Below, piece after piece: positions 34,352-48,600 of a DNA stretch of 64,000 nt. The translations under genes and the position numbers were made by a program. The stretch is taken from NCBI GenBank assembly GCA_021464245.1, contig JADCRB010000037.1:6180861-6244860 (forward strand), given 5' to 3'. Below the pieces are notes generated by a model that was not told the origin of the DNA, searched no databases, and saw only the letters and a program-made list of their open reading frames with translations. This stretch comes from Carallia brachiata (lineage: Eukaryota; Streptophyta; Magnoliopsida; Malpighiales; Rhizophoraceae). The first letter of the stretch is position 1. The number at the start of each line of letters is the position of its first letter.

Positions 34352-37300
34352 TCACAACTCAGAGAGGATGGCAGGAATATAGTGAGATAGCTCTGCAGTG
34401 AGAGACTGAAATCCATTCACAAGCTGCGTGTGGAAATCTTGGTCCTCTTCTCCAATTAACCTAAAATGTACTCGTATGGCACGCTTACAAACAGCCATGA
34501 ATTCAAGTAGTGCAGCAATGAGTTGCTGTAGTTTTGTGACCGTAGCCTCGTAGCAGGCTCACCTGAAAGGAAGGCTGTGCAGACACTCAGTACACCACTG
34601 TTTACCTGCAAAGTAGTTTTGTAAATCAGATGGGCAATGATAGGGAATACTTAAAGGCATAGACTACAAGAAAATCATTGAGATCCAACAACTGGAAGTT
34701 ATTAGTAAACATGGAGACACGTCAATAACAAACAGAAAAGGCACCATACTTGTACTGCCACACTGCCCTGAAGGATTCTCTGTAAACTCTGGAGACGTGG
34801 CAATTGATCACCTTCTGAACCCCGAGGCTCTTCAAGCTCATTTCTCAAGGCAGCTGTCCGGGTTTCAATCATTCCAATTGCATTTTCCACTGGTGAGAAC
34901 TCAAGAGATTCTGATTTCATTACCAGAAGCCTATTAACCAGGGCAGGGAATGAACCTTGAGTCTGAAGGACAGTCCGCCTCTTCCATTGATCTTCTAATC
35001 CACCTTGCGTCTTACCATTTTTTTGAATGGAGTGTCAAACAAGAAGCGGTCAAACACTCGTGCACGAACACTCCCAGTGGAAAGAGAAAAGATTCTTTCC
35101 CTTCTGCTCCCTAAATCTTCATCTTCCATGACTGGATCAACGGCAGTTATCTGCAAGTAGCAGACTCCTGGCTGCAGCTCATCAGCCTTCACTTGCCTGG
35201 AATCAGGGATAATGTGCAGAGTGTGATTTCCATCCATTCTAGACTCATAAATATGACTCAGTTTCTCCATTATGTCACCTAGCCTTACATCACGGGGTTC
35301 TCGGTATATATTCCTTCCTATCCAGTTTCCCAAATCTCTCGCCATAAAACCCCACCCTATAGTATGTTGCATCAGTGAATGGAATCGGGCTTGATTCCTG
35401 CTCCAGGATAGATTCATAGATATTTGTAAGTAGAGTATGACACTTAGCCAGTTGTCCATATGCCCTCCTGCTTTTATAAACAGGAATTACGAGTTCCAAA
35501 ATGCTTGCGCAGAAATGAAAGAGCTCAGCTTGTGAAAAAAGCTTATTAGCAAGCTGTAAATATTTTACAGCAGAGTCAACAGTGAGCTTTGAAGCACCAT
35601 ATCCCTCTACCTCGGCTGCAGATGCCTCAGAAGTGATCTCACTGCTGACCATTGGGCAGATCTTACGCAGAGCATTCACATGTTCTTTATTCCAAACACC
35701 GTCATTTCTAGCTACAAGGGCCTGTGGCAATTTAATTTGACACATTAGCTCAAGCAAAAAAATAATATGTATGCAGCTGCAGCTTCATGATCTATGATAT
35801 CATTTATGAATTGTCCTATGTACAGTAAGAAGTTGAATAGAGAAAAGATAAATGAGGAACATGCTCTAAAATGAAATAATACACTGATAAACTGCGCAAT
35901 AGAAACTGAAATGTACTCAACAATGGAATGACTTAGAGTTTGACCAGAATATATATCATGTTAGAGAAGCATGTGACCAAATACGACAACTTGTTTGCAA
36001 ACCTTAGACTGATGACAACTGACAACAGCTATGGATGTTGAAGAAACAAGGAGGTTGTAAAGATTTGTAGAAGCATAGGGCCCAATAACTTTAGATGGAA
36101 CACAAGAGGGAAGAAGCAAGCAACACTAAATGGGCTTTTGAATACCACATCTTACCTAAAATCTTAAGGCTTAGGTTATGGGTTTTCTAGCCACACTTAT
36201 ATGTTGTTTTACTCCTTCCTTCCTTCCCAATATGGGATTTTTCTATATCTTATATTTCAACAGTACTGATTGCTAAGATTGTTTAGGAGGTTTATCTATG
36301 TTACATGTCTTCGCAATATAGAACATGTTGACTTAATTAACTCAACCATTTTTACGCACATATAAAATTATTCACCTGCATTACAACACCAGCAACAGCG
36401 ACAGCACATTGAGCTGCTTCAGCCCAAGATTGCATTTCCTGATGTGCATCACATAAATGCAATAGCCACATTATGTGAAGATCAGGAACAGGGGCAAATG
36501 CCATCGCAAGTTTATAGAAGCTCTCTGCAGCTGCATACCTATCTGTTGCCATCACAGAGGCCTGTTGAAAAGATGCAATTATCAGAATAGCAAGTAGTCC
36601 GCTTAATACACAAACGGTAAATTGACAGGGTGCAGAACTGGTGTCCTTGATGAGATCTAGGGATGAGTTCCAGGTGTTAGAATGGTTCACTGGGTGGTTC
36701 AACAACTGTCTTACTGCCTGCCTATTTATACAACAACCCATACACATTTTGCAACTGCAGACTGTTTTTCAAGCAACTAATATGAGAAGAGCTCTTTGTA
36801 GAGAACTTACCAAAAGTGCATGTTCAATACTAGCATCAAGTGCCAAGATCAAACTGTCAGAGAGATATTTCACCTCTGACCAGGACCACTGATTCTCTGC
36901 CAACCTTTCTGGAGTTCCCACAAGAGCGTTTTCAGGAAGTCCGCATTCCCTCAACATACTGGGGCTCTTGGATTCATCAACCATTTCCTCCAAAGACAAA
37001 TGGAGACGCCGTGCTTCACCACTCTCTTCAAGCGTTCCATCAGGTTTCATCTGAGTCACTTGCACGTCCGACATCAACTCAGACAATGTAATAGTCAGCA
37101 TAACCCTCAACCTTGCCGTTTGCATAAAGTAATAGAAAGAACTCTGCAAGTATGCAATAAACAAAATTAAGTCACATAAACAAAATAAAAGTACAATGAC
37201 CCTGGGAATACCAAAATCTTACTTTCACAAGTATTTGGAGCCCAATAACTGCTCTTATCCTGATGCTTTCATTTCTGAAAACGGCAAGCCGAAGAAGATG

Positions 37301-40300
37301 GAAAGCAACCTGCTTCAAGAAGCGATCATTCTCCCTTGCCATTAGTGTTGCTCCATGCAGATCAAAGACACTGTTGAATACAGGAAACAAAGCTTTCCAG
37401 AATGCCAGAGGTTGATTTCGAGAAAAGAAGCTCATAAAAATTGCTGTTATGCAATCAAGTTTCCCATAATCAGTGGCAATGCTATGGGATTCAGCCATCA
37501 TGGAAAATTTGTCCGTTATTTCCAGAACTTGCAGACTCACAGCGGCACTCAAATTTTCTTCCCAAAGCTCCTGCAGTGTAATAAAAAATTATCAGCCACC
37601 GACACAGGATAAGCCACAACGATATTTGTTGGCATCCGCCACTTCCTGCCCCTACTCTTTCTCTCTCTCCCCACATATATACATATTATTATATGTAGCA
37701 GAGGTAGCACCATCAGCATGTAGGAGAACAAAAAAGGTAAACTTCCATAATAAACTTACCAGCTTTTGCCTCTATTGGATGCAAAGATTCTCTTAGTGCT
37801 TGGGCCGAAGCTCCAATCCTTGATGATTGTGCTTGAGCAAGAGCTTCTCGTAAGGAATATGGCTGGCTGGGAGAGCTTATCTGGGAATTCACCCTCTGCC
37901 ATAAATATCCATTATCAGGTGTTCCCTGAGATATATAATTGCGAGAAATTCAGTCTTTTCAATGATAAGACAAATTATAAGAATTCTGAACTTTAACATT
38001 TATCCTCATCCAAGCCTTTGGACAAATTTTGGACAGAACTATCCACCACGTAGAAGAAAAATCTTAATAAGTATAAGTCACAATGAAGCAAAATTTAAGC
38101 TTACCCTGACTTCTTGCCGTGATGCCTCAGACAGATAATTATTAATTGTAGGAGAAAGTCTATCGGAGTACTTGGGGGATGCAGGTCCATCCCCTATAGG
38201 GCTGCGAGAACTAGAGCCCATAAGCATGCCATCTGCGGGTTTTTTATGCTGTACAAGACATCATATCATCTTAGCAACATGGTAAAAGGAAACAAACATA
38301 GCCAGAGCACTGTACAAATAGGTCCAAGGGGATTTTTTTCTTTGCAGAAAAAGACACGAAATTATGCAATTATTAAAGGGTCGACTTTCTTTTATGTCCT
38401 GTGCAAAAGCTTAAGCAAATGAATTTTCCCATAAAAATACAACGGTCATGCCTGGTATTTAAATACAGGATTATGAGAAAGCAACTTCAAATGGAGACCA
38501 AACAGCAAAACACAAACAATGATAACAATAAAAACAATAACAACCAAGAGTCCACATGTGCTAGCTAGTACCTTATCGAGCTGAAAAATCCTTCATAATA
38601 TGTGCGCCATATAAACCTATAAAGAAATTTCCTAAGAGCTCGATAAAGAATTCCATAAAAAACTCCCTATAGAACTTTTCATTTCACACAGATTAGTTCT
38701 TCGGACATGCTGTTTCTTTGTTTCCAGCTTTTGCAGCAAACAACATGATTGGTACAATATAGTAGTTTAATAACAGCTCCACAATACAAAATTAAGAAAG
38801 TAAAGAATATATTCACAATCAGATGCAATCATGTAAAGCATCCAATAGCCTGAGCAGAAAATAATTTAGATATAAAGGCAATCTAGGTATTGAGATAAAA
38901 GGGTGATTGTATTTCTTATGAGAAGCAACCTCAAAAAGAACAAGGCATTCCTCCATGAGTTTGAAAAATAATCTGGTTCGAGCAATGCTTTGTTGCCATG
39001 CCTTTACAATTGATGCATCATCCAGATTACGCACAATTTGCAATATAGCAATTAAAACTTCACGCTTTCAATAGAATTCAGGCTGTAGAAAACAGGCATC
39101 TCATCGAGGATCTGCAGTGACCACAAAGTCAAAAGTTACTAATCCATGAAATTGAAAAGGCATCCTAAGGATGTTACCACACTATGGGATTTGGGAAAGG
39201 GTCAAATAAATGGACAAAATCAAGGGGCGGAAGGAACAAGCAATTTAAGCGAACTGCACCCAGTTACTTTTACTATTTCTTTTGAATTTCTGCAATATAA
39301 ATAACAACAACAACTGTCATCACGTTGAAAGGTTACATTTTCTTCTTCCTAGTTTTGGACAGATAAATCATTGAAGTAGAAAGACCCAGTTTCAGAAGTT
39401 AAAACCAAAAAGTGCTTATCAAAATAAACCAAGAGAATAACAAAGATAGTAAAGATGATGTCAGGCTCTTCAATCTCTTCAATTATGTGGTGAAGATATC
39501 CTTTGAAAAATCTAGCAGTGCAACAAAAAGTGGGGCAAGAAAGTCAATGTTATGATAAATTAATGAGCCAGGTAATGATCCCTAAAATATTTCTAGCATG
39601 ACAGAATAGTCATCAAGAATCTCAAAGAGCCTATTGCAAAAACACTTGGCAAGAGAATGTATGACAAAGAGAAAATCTCTAACATAAAGATGTAATTTTT
39701 TGTGGCGATGGGTGCCATGCTACCAACCCCGAAATTCGGCTGAACGGGATTCCTCATCATAAATAAAATAAAATAAAAAAAATTGGCAGGCTTCCTCAAT
39801 AACAAATATTGTCAACAATAGCTAACTAAATAAAAGCCTCAATTTACAAAATTTTAGTCGTCTACCCTCCATTGATTAAAGGAGCATCATGAATAAAATG
39901 GGGTGCATATACAGAACATGACCAGCAAGAAAATCTGCAAATTTTTTCTACAAGTCAGAAATGAAGAAAATCTTGAAAGAAGTCTACACTAGCAATGTAA
40001 GACTTAGCACCTCGAAATCTGAATTAAAAAACAAACCAAGGGCCCAAGGGATCAAAAAAGATCTCTACGAAGCACAGTCAAACTGAAGATAATAAAAAAC
40101 AAGAAAGCAAAAAGGACGGGAGCATCATTACTCACAAATCTTCCAAAAACAAACTTATATCCATTCTGCATGACCCAAGGGCCTGGACAAGTGACACCAG
40201 CTCTGATACTGGCATTGCACCATTCTGCTGAAGGTTGTCTTACCCCTCATCACATTAAGTCACATCAGTTGAGTTCCAAATGGATTTTTCATAATCACTT

Positions 40301-43300
40301 CCTAGGAACATAATGTTCTTAGGCACAGGCTTAGGAGCCACGTCCTAACTACCCTATCTGTCCTTTTTACACTCACCCAACCAGTACCAAAAGAAATCCC
40401 CAGGTAACTCCATCTTGCAAGCCACCCCCAACAGAATCCTAGCCCAGAAATAACAATGATAGAAACACTATTCATGATGTTCATAGTCTTACTTAGAGCA
40501 ACTGGAATTTCCAGCACATCATTTATTGCGTTTAAATTGAAATGGGGACTTGAGGTAATGCGTAACATATCATACGAAGTGAGGTTCTATATGAAGATTA
40601 ATTATGCCCCAAAGTGTTACAAACCTGACCAATAAGTGGAAAATATAGCTGAGCAATATAGAGTTTATCTTCAGGCTTTTGGTACCGAGCATCCAACTCA
40701 TGCTTGCACAAGAGAACCACCAAGATTCTAGCTGCCTACAACCACAAAGAGGTAAGTGCCAGGACATTATGGATTCTATGTGTATACATTGGCATCATGT
40801 AACAAAACAAGATGTCTCAGTTCTATGGTAGAGAAGAGAGGTGATGAAGAATGATGAGAAACCAACAAGAAGTCAAATTTGGTTTAGATTGAGTCAGAAA
40901 ATTCGCAAGTCAGATTTGATGTGTAGAATTGAGTTGCGTTTGTAGGAATCTGGATTGATTAAAAGCTTATCTTTTCAGTTTGTTTTCATAAGTGAACTAG
41001 TTTAGGTTTAAGTCAAAAGCTGTGACTAAGTTTTCTTTTTTCCCCATTTCAATGCTCTATAAAAAGTATTCTTAATGGTTTAAGCAAGAATTTAATATTA
41101 AAATTGAATCGAGAACTATATCCTTTTCTCTCTTGTCCCCTTCCTTTCCTGTTCCTAATTCTGTCCATGCTGTTTCTAGTTCTTTTCTACCTAATCTGCT
41201 CATGTTTCTCTCAATCTTCTGTCCTAATTTCTGCGATTTCCTCTCATTGTGTCAATTATAAGACATTTATCCAATAGCTGTCCTACATCAAGATGAGCAA
41301 AAGCTAAACTAAAGCATAAATCTCTTTGAATGAGAAAGGGAAAATAAGCCAAAGATATTGGAGTTTGAAATATATGACACTTTACACTTTAATTTATTTT
41401 TAATATGCTTACCTTAGATCTCTGAGCTAGATCATCATGATCCCAGCTAAGGAAAAGCTCTTGTATCAGAACAGAAGAAAGGTAGTTTCTACAATATGAT
41501 CATGAACTTAGTCAGGTAAGCATTCCATGAAATGTCTAATCGATAATGATCAATGTGTTCATATAAGTAAAAGGAATACAGCCGCATCACTTGATGCATC
41601 TAATTCCAATTAAATTTATTCACCAGTCCTACCACTCCAAAAGAAAAAAACAGAAGGGAAAGAAACAAGTTCAGAGCAGTAAAAGAAATAAAGATGAACC
41701 AATAATCTAAGAAGATGAAGAAAAAGAACAAAAATGAAGAAACATTCTACACTCTTCAAGAAATGCGTGAATTGAGTTATGGATACTAATCAGCAATTAG
41801 GGGGAAAAGAGCAAAAAAAACTTGTAGGGGAGACCAATTCTTTAGAGCATCAACGTATAAGGGACCTAGGTCATTTGGAAAAAAGAAAAAAAAAAAGCAA
41901 ACATAAACAGAAAGCTAAAACACAATATATTATTAAGAGGATTTAAAAGAGCTACTGATCTTTGCATAATTCTCATGATCCTTAAATGCACAGTGTTATC
42001 AACCCCTTAATAGCCGTTAGGTTGAGTCTTTAGTATTATCATAAAAAAACTGCTGTGCAAAACAGATGAGTGGCATCCAAACCTGCTCTATTACCTACAA
42101 TCGAATCCAATCAAGAATTGGGATACATCCCAAGATAAAATATGTGGAATCAAAAGACAATACGCTAAGCAACAATGCACTAGCAAATATTTCCTATTGG
42201 GGAAACCACTGATTAACAATATCCTCTTCCTCCTTGTAGTAGAAAATATTAACAATACAGCTTCCATCATAAAATTATACATTGATAGAACATTATATAA
42301 ATTTTATCAAGAGTTTCTACACCTAAAAATGCCATTTCATGGTCAAAATAATTTGGAATCCAAGTGAATAGGCCTTATCAGTAAACACTGCAGATGAACA
42401 CTTTGTGGGCATGGGATACACAAAACTGCTAAACTTTTTATTGATTATTGGATTTTACAAATCTTTAGTGGTTACCATAAAGATAAAAGGAATACATCCA
42501 GCTCCATGATTCCAATGGCATGTTCCTCGAAAACAATACAAGTGGACTAAACAGAACCAGAAATTACTTCCCCGCAGGGACCTCCCTCCTGCCCATCCGC
42601 TGGGGGGGGTGGGGGGTTGGGGTTTGGGGTGGGGGGGGAGGGGGGGAGGGAGAGAGAAAGAGAGAGAACAAATTCATCACAACATAACAATGTATCTACA
42701 CATGTTCAAAATAAATGCATTTCACATACCTCTGATTGGAGGGAGGGGAGATATTGAACAAAGAGAAGTAAAAGGGGAACAACAAAAGAAAATATGGGAA
42801 CCAATTCCTTCATCCACCTTATTTTGAAAAGGAAAAGATATAATCAACTTTAAAAACAATCAAACAACACACAACTATGTAGAAATTGATGCACTTAGTT
42901 TCCTAACCATAATACATTAGTTCACTAACCATGCCATCAAATCAGTTCCTTCTATTTATATCATCAAGGAAGTAAGTTCTGTTCATATAATTGGAAAATA
43001 AGCAACTGCATGCATGCACTAAAAAAATCATACAAGCAAAATAACCAATCAAAAGATCCAACTGTTCAAATACCTATCTGAAGGGTCTCTTCCAGGCATT
43101 TCCACAAAAGATCGTGATCACATATAATTTGCAAAAAGGTAAGCTTGCAGTCATGCAGAACTGATTGGCATACCCCAGAAAATTTATCAAGGTACAATGA
43201 AACCTGCAATGGTAAATCATATATGAAAACACAGTAGCAATAACATATCAATGCTTTCAGGAGCAAAAGAAGGGGCTGGACATTTAAGATGACACTCTCT

Positions 43301-45610
43301 CTTCTCGTCCTCTAACCCCCCGCACCCCCTTCCTCTCTCTGTTGGGGGGGGGGGGGGGGGGTGGAGGATGTGCCTGTGAAGAGATAAAGAGGGATGGCAA
43401 AGCAGTCACAATTTATCAGACAGAAAAAAGCAAAGCAAAAAAATTAAACATAAGAACACAGCAGCAAAGCTGCCAAAAAAAACAAAAAAAAAAAAAAAGA
43501 AGAAAACCTAAACTACAGCATCAAAAGGAATAGGAAGCAAGTCTGCATGAAGCAACCCTAGACATCAGATACCAATTTGAGTAAAGGACAGCTGAATTCG
43601 TTTTAAGCTATATGTCGGACAATGGAATCATTCCAACTATTCTATCAAGGATATATCACTCACTGCTAACAAGCAATTAAAGGGAATGTCCACTCACTTT
43701 ATCCTAGTATCAAACATTCCACAACACTTTTGCCAACAACGTCATCCACCAAGTCCTAAAAAGGTACCTTCAGATTTCTATATCATAACTATTTTTCTTT
43801 TATTGGTCTACTCTTGCAATTTTTATAGCCAATTGCATTCATGCTGACCTTTGGACAACAAACAACCAGTGTTTTCAAAACCGAACTGGACCAGTGGTCA
43901 GACCGGTTACTGTGAACCAGTCAGGTCACCCATTCGGTTCGATTTAAAAAAACTGGGCAGCATTTAAATCAGTCAAACCCAGGAAAGCTGTCAAAACCGG
44001 CCAAAAAACTGGTCTAGTTGTGGCTGGACTGGTATTGACTTTAACTATAAAAAATTATAGTTTGACCCCATAATTTTATTTAAACTATTATTGAGTCCTA
44101 AATTTTATTTAAATTTGTATAAATATTATCTACCCTTCTAATCTAGTTGCTAAAACTAAAAATATATAATCAAGCATTTCTATAGTATTTTGTCAAAGTC
44201 ATTCAAATTTAACCATTTAAAATGTTTTTTTAGTCAAAATATATCATACATAATTGCTATTTTTTATTTTTTCTCATCACTAACAAATTAATATATATTT
44301 GTTATCAAATACTAGTTTTACCAGTTCAAACTTCAGTTAAACCGGTTAAACAAATTAAACCTTGTACCTCTGAGTTTACCGGTTCGATGAACGGTTCGGT
44401 TTTCCAAAGATTGCAAACAACAAAGAAAGAATCATTTAGAACTCTTTTTTGACCAATTTAACTTCAATGTAAAAAGCTAAGCAAAATGTCCGAAGACTTC
44501 ACCACCATCATGCTTTAGTATGAAGACAGCTGAACACCAATCACAGCACTGAAGGTGTCCCAAAGAATTGACTTATTCTTATTGGACTCCCCACATTATC
44601 CCGCTCCCTTCGCCCAAGTTGGCAGTAGCATAGATATTTAGAATAACAAGTCAGCAGATAACACATACCAGATCAGGACAAAATTGAAACAACTTGGACA
44701 GCTCAACTTGAGAAATTTTACTTAGCATGCTAGCATCTTCCTATGGCCCTATGTTGCTCGGACATAAGAATGCAAACCCTACTGTAGTGCATAATCAAAT
44801 GCTACATGACTGAGAAAAGGAAAAAATCATCACCATACATATCATTAGACGTTTGACTATGTCACAATCAAATGTTGCCACAACCAAACACAGGTTGTGA
44901 TGATATCAGTTCACAGGACGGGAAATTTTGTCCTAGGAACCCCTACACTCTTGAGAATCTTAATTTTATAATGTTATGCTCAGAAGAAAACATGCACCTA
45001 CCAACTCAAAAACCTGGCGAGGCTCAATGATGGACAAAAGATCATAACAGAAGAAGGCCAGACTGCTATTCAAACGTTTTGCCAAACTTAGACCCTTTTT
45101 ACAACGCTCATGCACTTCTGTCAAAAGGCAATCATACAACTGCATTATACACCTGAATACACCTTCTTTCAATTGCATTGGCGGAACATCTTCACCTGCA
45201 TCAACAAAGGAAAACATGATAAGGTTTGAGAAAGGGAAACGATAACTTTGACTTTTGTTATTTGAATGAAATAATACCTAATGGAAGATTCTGATAGAAA
45301 ATACGACTTTGCTCCAAAGCCATTGACTTGACAATTAGCTCAAGAAAAAACCAAGCCATTGCCAACACATCATCATATACCGGCCCAACGCGATAGCCTT
45401 TGGCCTGCATTGACATCATAAACTCACTGCAAAGAAAAGGGGATGCATGCCGAATGCTTTTGCCACAGTTAGTCCCATACAAAACACCCGCAATACCACG
45501 TTTTAACAACTCCACCCTGACTACACATGCATTTATAGTTAATGTCGACATCTTTCAGCAGCCATTTCTCTAGAAAATGCTTTTCCCCGCATAGCATTTT
45601 CATTTCATTA

Positions 45611-45660
<50 letters not shown>

Positions 45661-48600
45661 TTGTGCTCTATGCACTCCAGTAAGTTTTCAATTCGATACC
45701 ACCTTTCAGCAACAAACCCACCATAACTACTAAGTCTGCTGCAAATCAAATTTCGGTTGTTGATTGCTGCTTCTATTCACAACCTTTATCCCAGCTTAAA
45801 AACACAAACTTTCAAACAGAATAGTATATCACAGAAGAAAAAGTTCTGTCCAGATTCATGAGACCTTTTAGTGACTTTGGTTGTCAATCGGAGCCAAAGA
45901 TATTAACAACTGTGATAAAGATGTTTCTAACAAGAAACCAATTTCATATTCCGAATGATTGCTAGACAAGAAAGTTTCCTATGCATTTTTCAGCGAACAA
46001 GAGATTGTATTAGGCGTGCTAGTTTAACAACCATTCATCGATTTTTCTGGCAAGTAAAAAACAATTATGGACACAGGAAGAACTCACCTTGCTACGAGCC
46101 AAGCTTCCCCACACAGTTGACAGACCAGGATAAACTGGTGGTTGACGACCACCAAAATCATCAAAAGAATAATCAACATAGTTCACAAGGAAACGGTTTC
46201 TTTCAGCATCGTCAACTGACTCCTGCTGTACTCTACAAGATGAAACTAGATTCAAGTGAAACTAGATGCAAATGCTAGTTCATAAGCATGGTTTCTAAAT
46301 AAATTACTTGACAGTAAGGAATGCTGATAAACATCCACAGCAATGAAAAGCACATTGTTATGTTGTTAAATTTGTGCTAGGAAAATTGAAGAACATAATA
46401 TTGACAAGTCCCAGAAAAAAAAATCCCAAAGACTGTTAAGAGAAAATTTCATTAGTTACGAAATCTCACAAGAGAAATGGCAGCTAAGAAAGGTACCAGT
46501 AAAAAAGCACATAAACAAGAAAATTTTCATTTGAAGATTATGAGAACTTGATTTCTCTTGGTTCTTGAACATAGGAGGTCTAAATTATCACACGGGCACT
46601 GAAGAACCCCTACATGTATCTAACTCAGATTGCAGTACCTTTCTAAACTTCATGGCATCATATAGACTATGAATGCAATTGGCAGTAACAAAGACAAACA
46701 TGATCAAGAGGCATACCTTGTTAAGATATTAACCATAGCTCTGAAGGCTGCAACCTGTAGACAGTGAATACAAAAAGATATTTGATAGTACCCTCTTTAG
46801 CTTAAAGCATTATTAAAAGGGTGATTATCTGCGTCAGCAAGGATACAGGGGGCAGCTAATTGAAAACAACTCGATGCTATGACCAACACGATTGTTTTTA
46901 TTAGTAAAAACTTACCCAACAAAACCCTGATTAGAAAAAATTGAAGTACCTGAAGAGTTTCCCCACCACTTCCTATAAGATGGAGAAGCATGTTCAAAAT
47001 TGGGTGAAGAAACTGGAGCAAAGCAGTGGAATCGACATTCTTCAAACTGTTAATAGCCTGCATAGAAAAAGTGCCGTAAACATTAATGTAAAGCTTCATA
47101 CAGTATTCTTACAAGTGAATTAATGCTAGAAAGAACTATCCTGTGCTGTAAAGTGCAGGAAAAATATGAAATGCGTTTTCATATGTTGTGAACAGTGACT
47201 GCAAACAGTATCTATGAAGAGTTCAGGAAATGTCACTACGGAATTAATGACCAGAGCAGAAATGGATGTAAAAGTTCGTGATCATCTTGGGTGAAATGAC
47301 TCATTTCAACAAAACGAGAATGCTTATTAGCAATAAATGAAGTCATGATCTCTTTCTTCAAGCAGTGAACAATTCTACACAACTAAAGAAAAGCAAATCA
47401 AGATCGATGAATATAGGTGTCAAAATGGGTCGTGGGTCGGGTTTGGGTTGGGTCGTTTTGGGTTCAGGTTGTTTCGGGTTGGGTTACTTATAGGTCAAGT
47501 TATCTTCGGGTTATTTGGGTTGGGCCACTTCGGGTTCGGGTACGGGTTGGCCACGTCGTCAAAAATGATGTAACATTTTTTATTAAAAATTGAAAATTTG
47601 AAAATTTAAAAAATTTGTTAAAAATTCTTAAAAATAAAGAAAATTATATGATCAAAAAATAATTGAAGAATTTCTTTTAAAACATTCTAAAAAATCAAAA
47701 TAAAATTTAAAACTGTATAAAAAATCTCAAAATATTCTAAAAAAACTTATAATTAAGATTTATATTGAAAATAATAGAATCTATACTTTTTATAATATAA
47801 AATATGCTAAATTTTTTTATTTTATTTTTTTATTCTCTTAAGAAAAAAAGTTCGGGTCAGACGGATCGGGTTAGGGTTGGGTTCGGGTTTGACCCAAGAT
47901 TTTCGGGTCATTTCGGGTTCGGGTTATTTCGGGTTATTTCGGTCTTCGGGTCGGGTTTGAGTCATATTTTTCGGACGGGTTCGGGTCAACCCATCGGGTC
48001 GGGTCAAATTTTGACATCTCTATCGATGATTGCTTTGATAGATGAGATTCGATGCATTTAACACTACTCAAGGTGTTGTGATGTGCATATCAGAAGCTTA
48101 CGATTGATGGACAATGATTTGGGTTCTTAAATAAAGGAGGAAACAAAATGAAGACTTAGAAAACAGGAAAGCTAAATGCTTCACACTAAAAGCTCTGAAA
48201 CCCAATTGGATCACCTATTATGGAAGCTAAAGCTTGCCGAATTTTCAGGAAGTTATTGCATTCTAGAGTTGAGATAACTATGACTGTATTTTGGTAAGAG
48301 TAAACTTTCTAGTTTTTTATGGACTGCAACAGTTAATTCACCCCCCATCCCTCTAGCTTCTTTACCAACCCTCAAACACTTGCCAAACTAAGAAGGCTGA
48401 GTTAAAAAAATACACTAAAGTACAACTCAAACACCATAATCATCCTGGTGAAATTAAAATCACAGAAACAGCCCCTATTATAAACTATAACAAAAAACAG
48501 AACCCAAGACACAATCTCTTAAAAACCAGTGTCAACATGCCTATCATTTTAAAATTGTGATATCCGTTGACTTCTGTGCATGAAAATCAACCCTGGTAAT

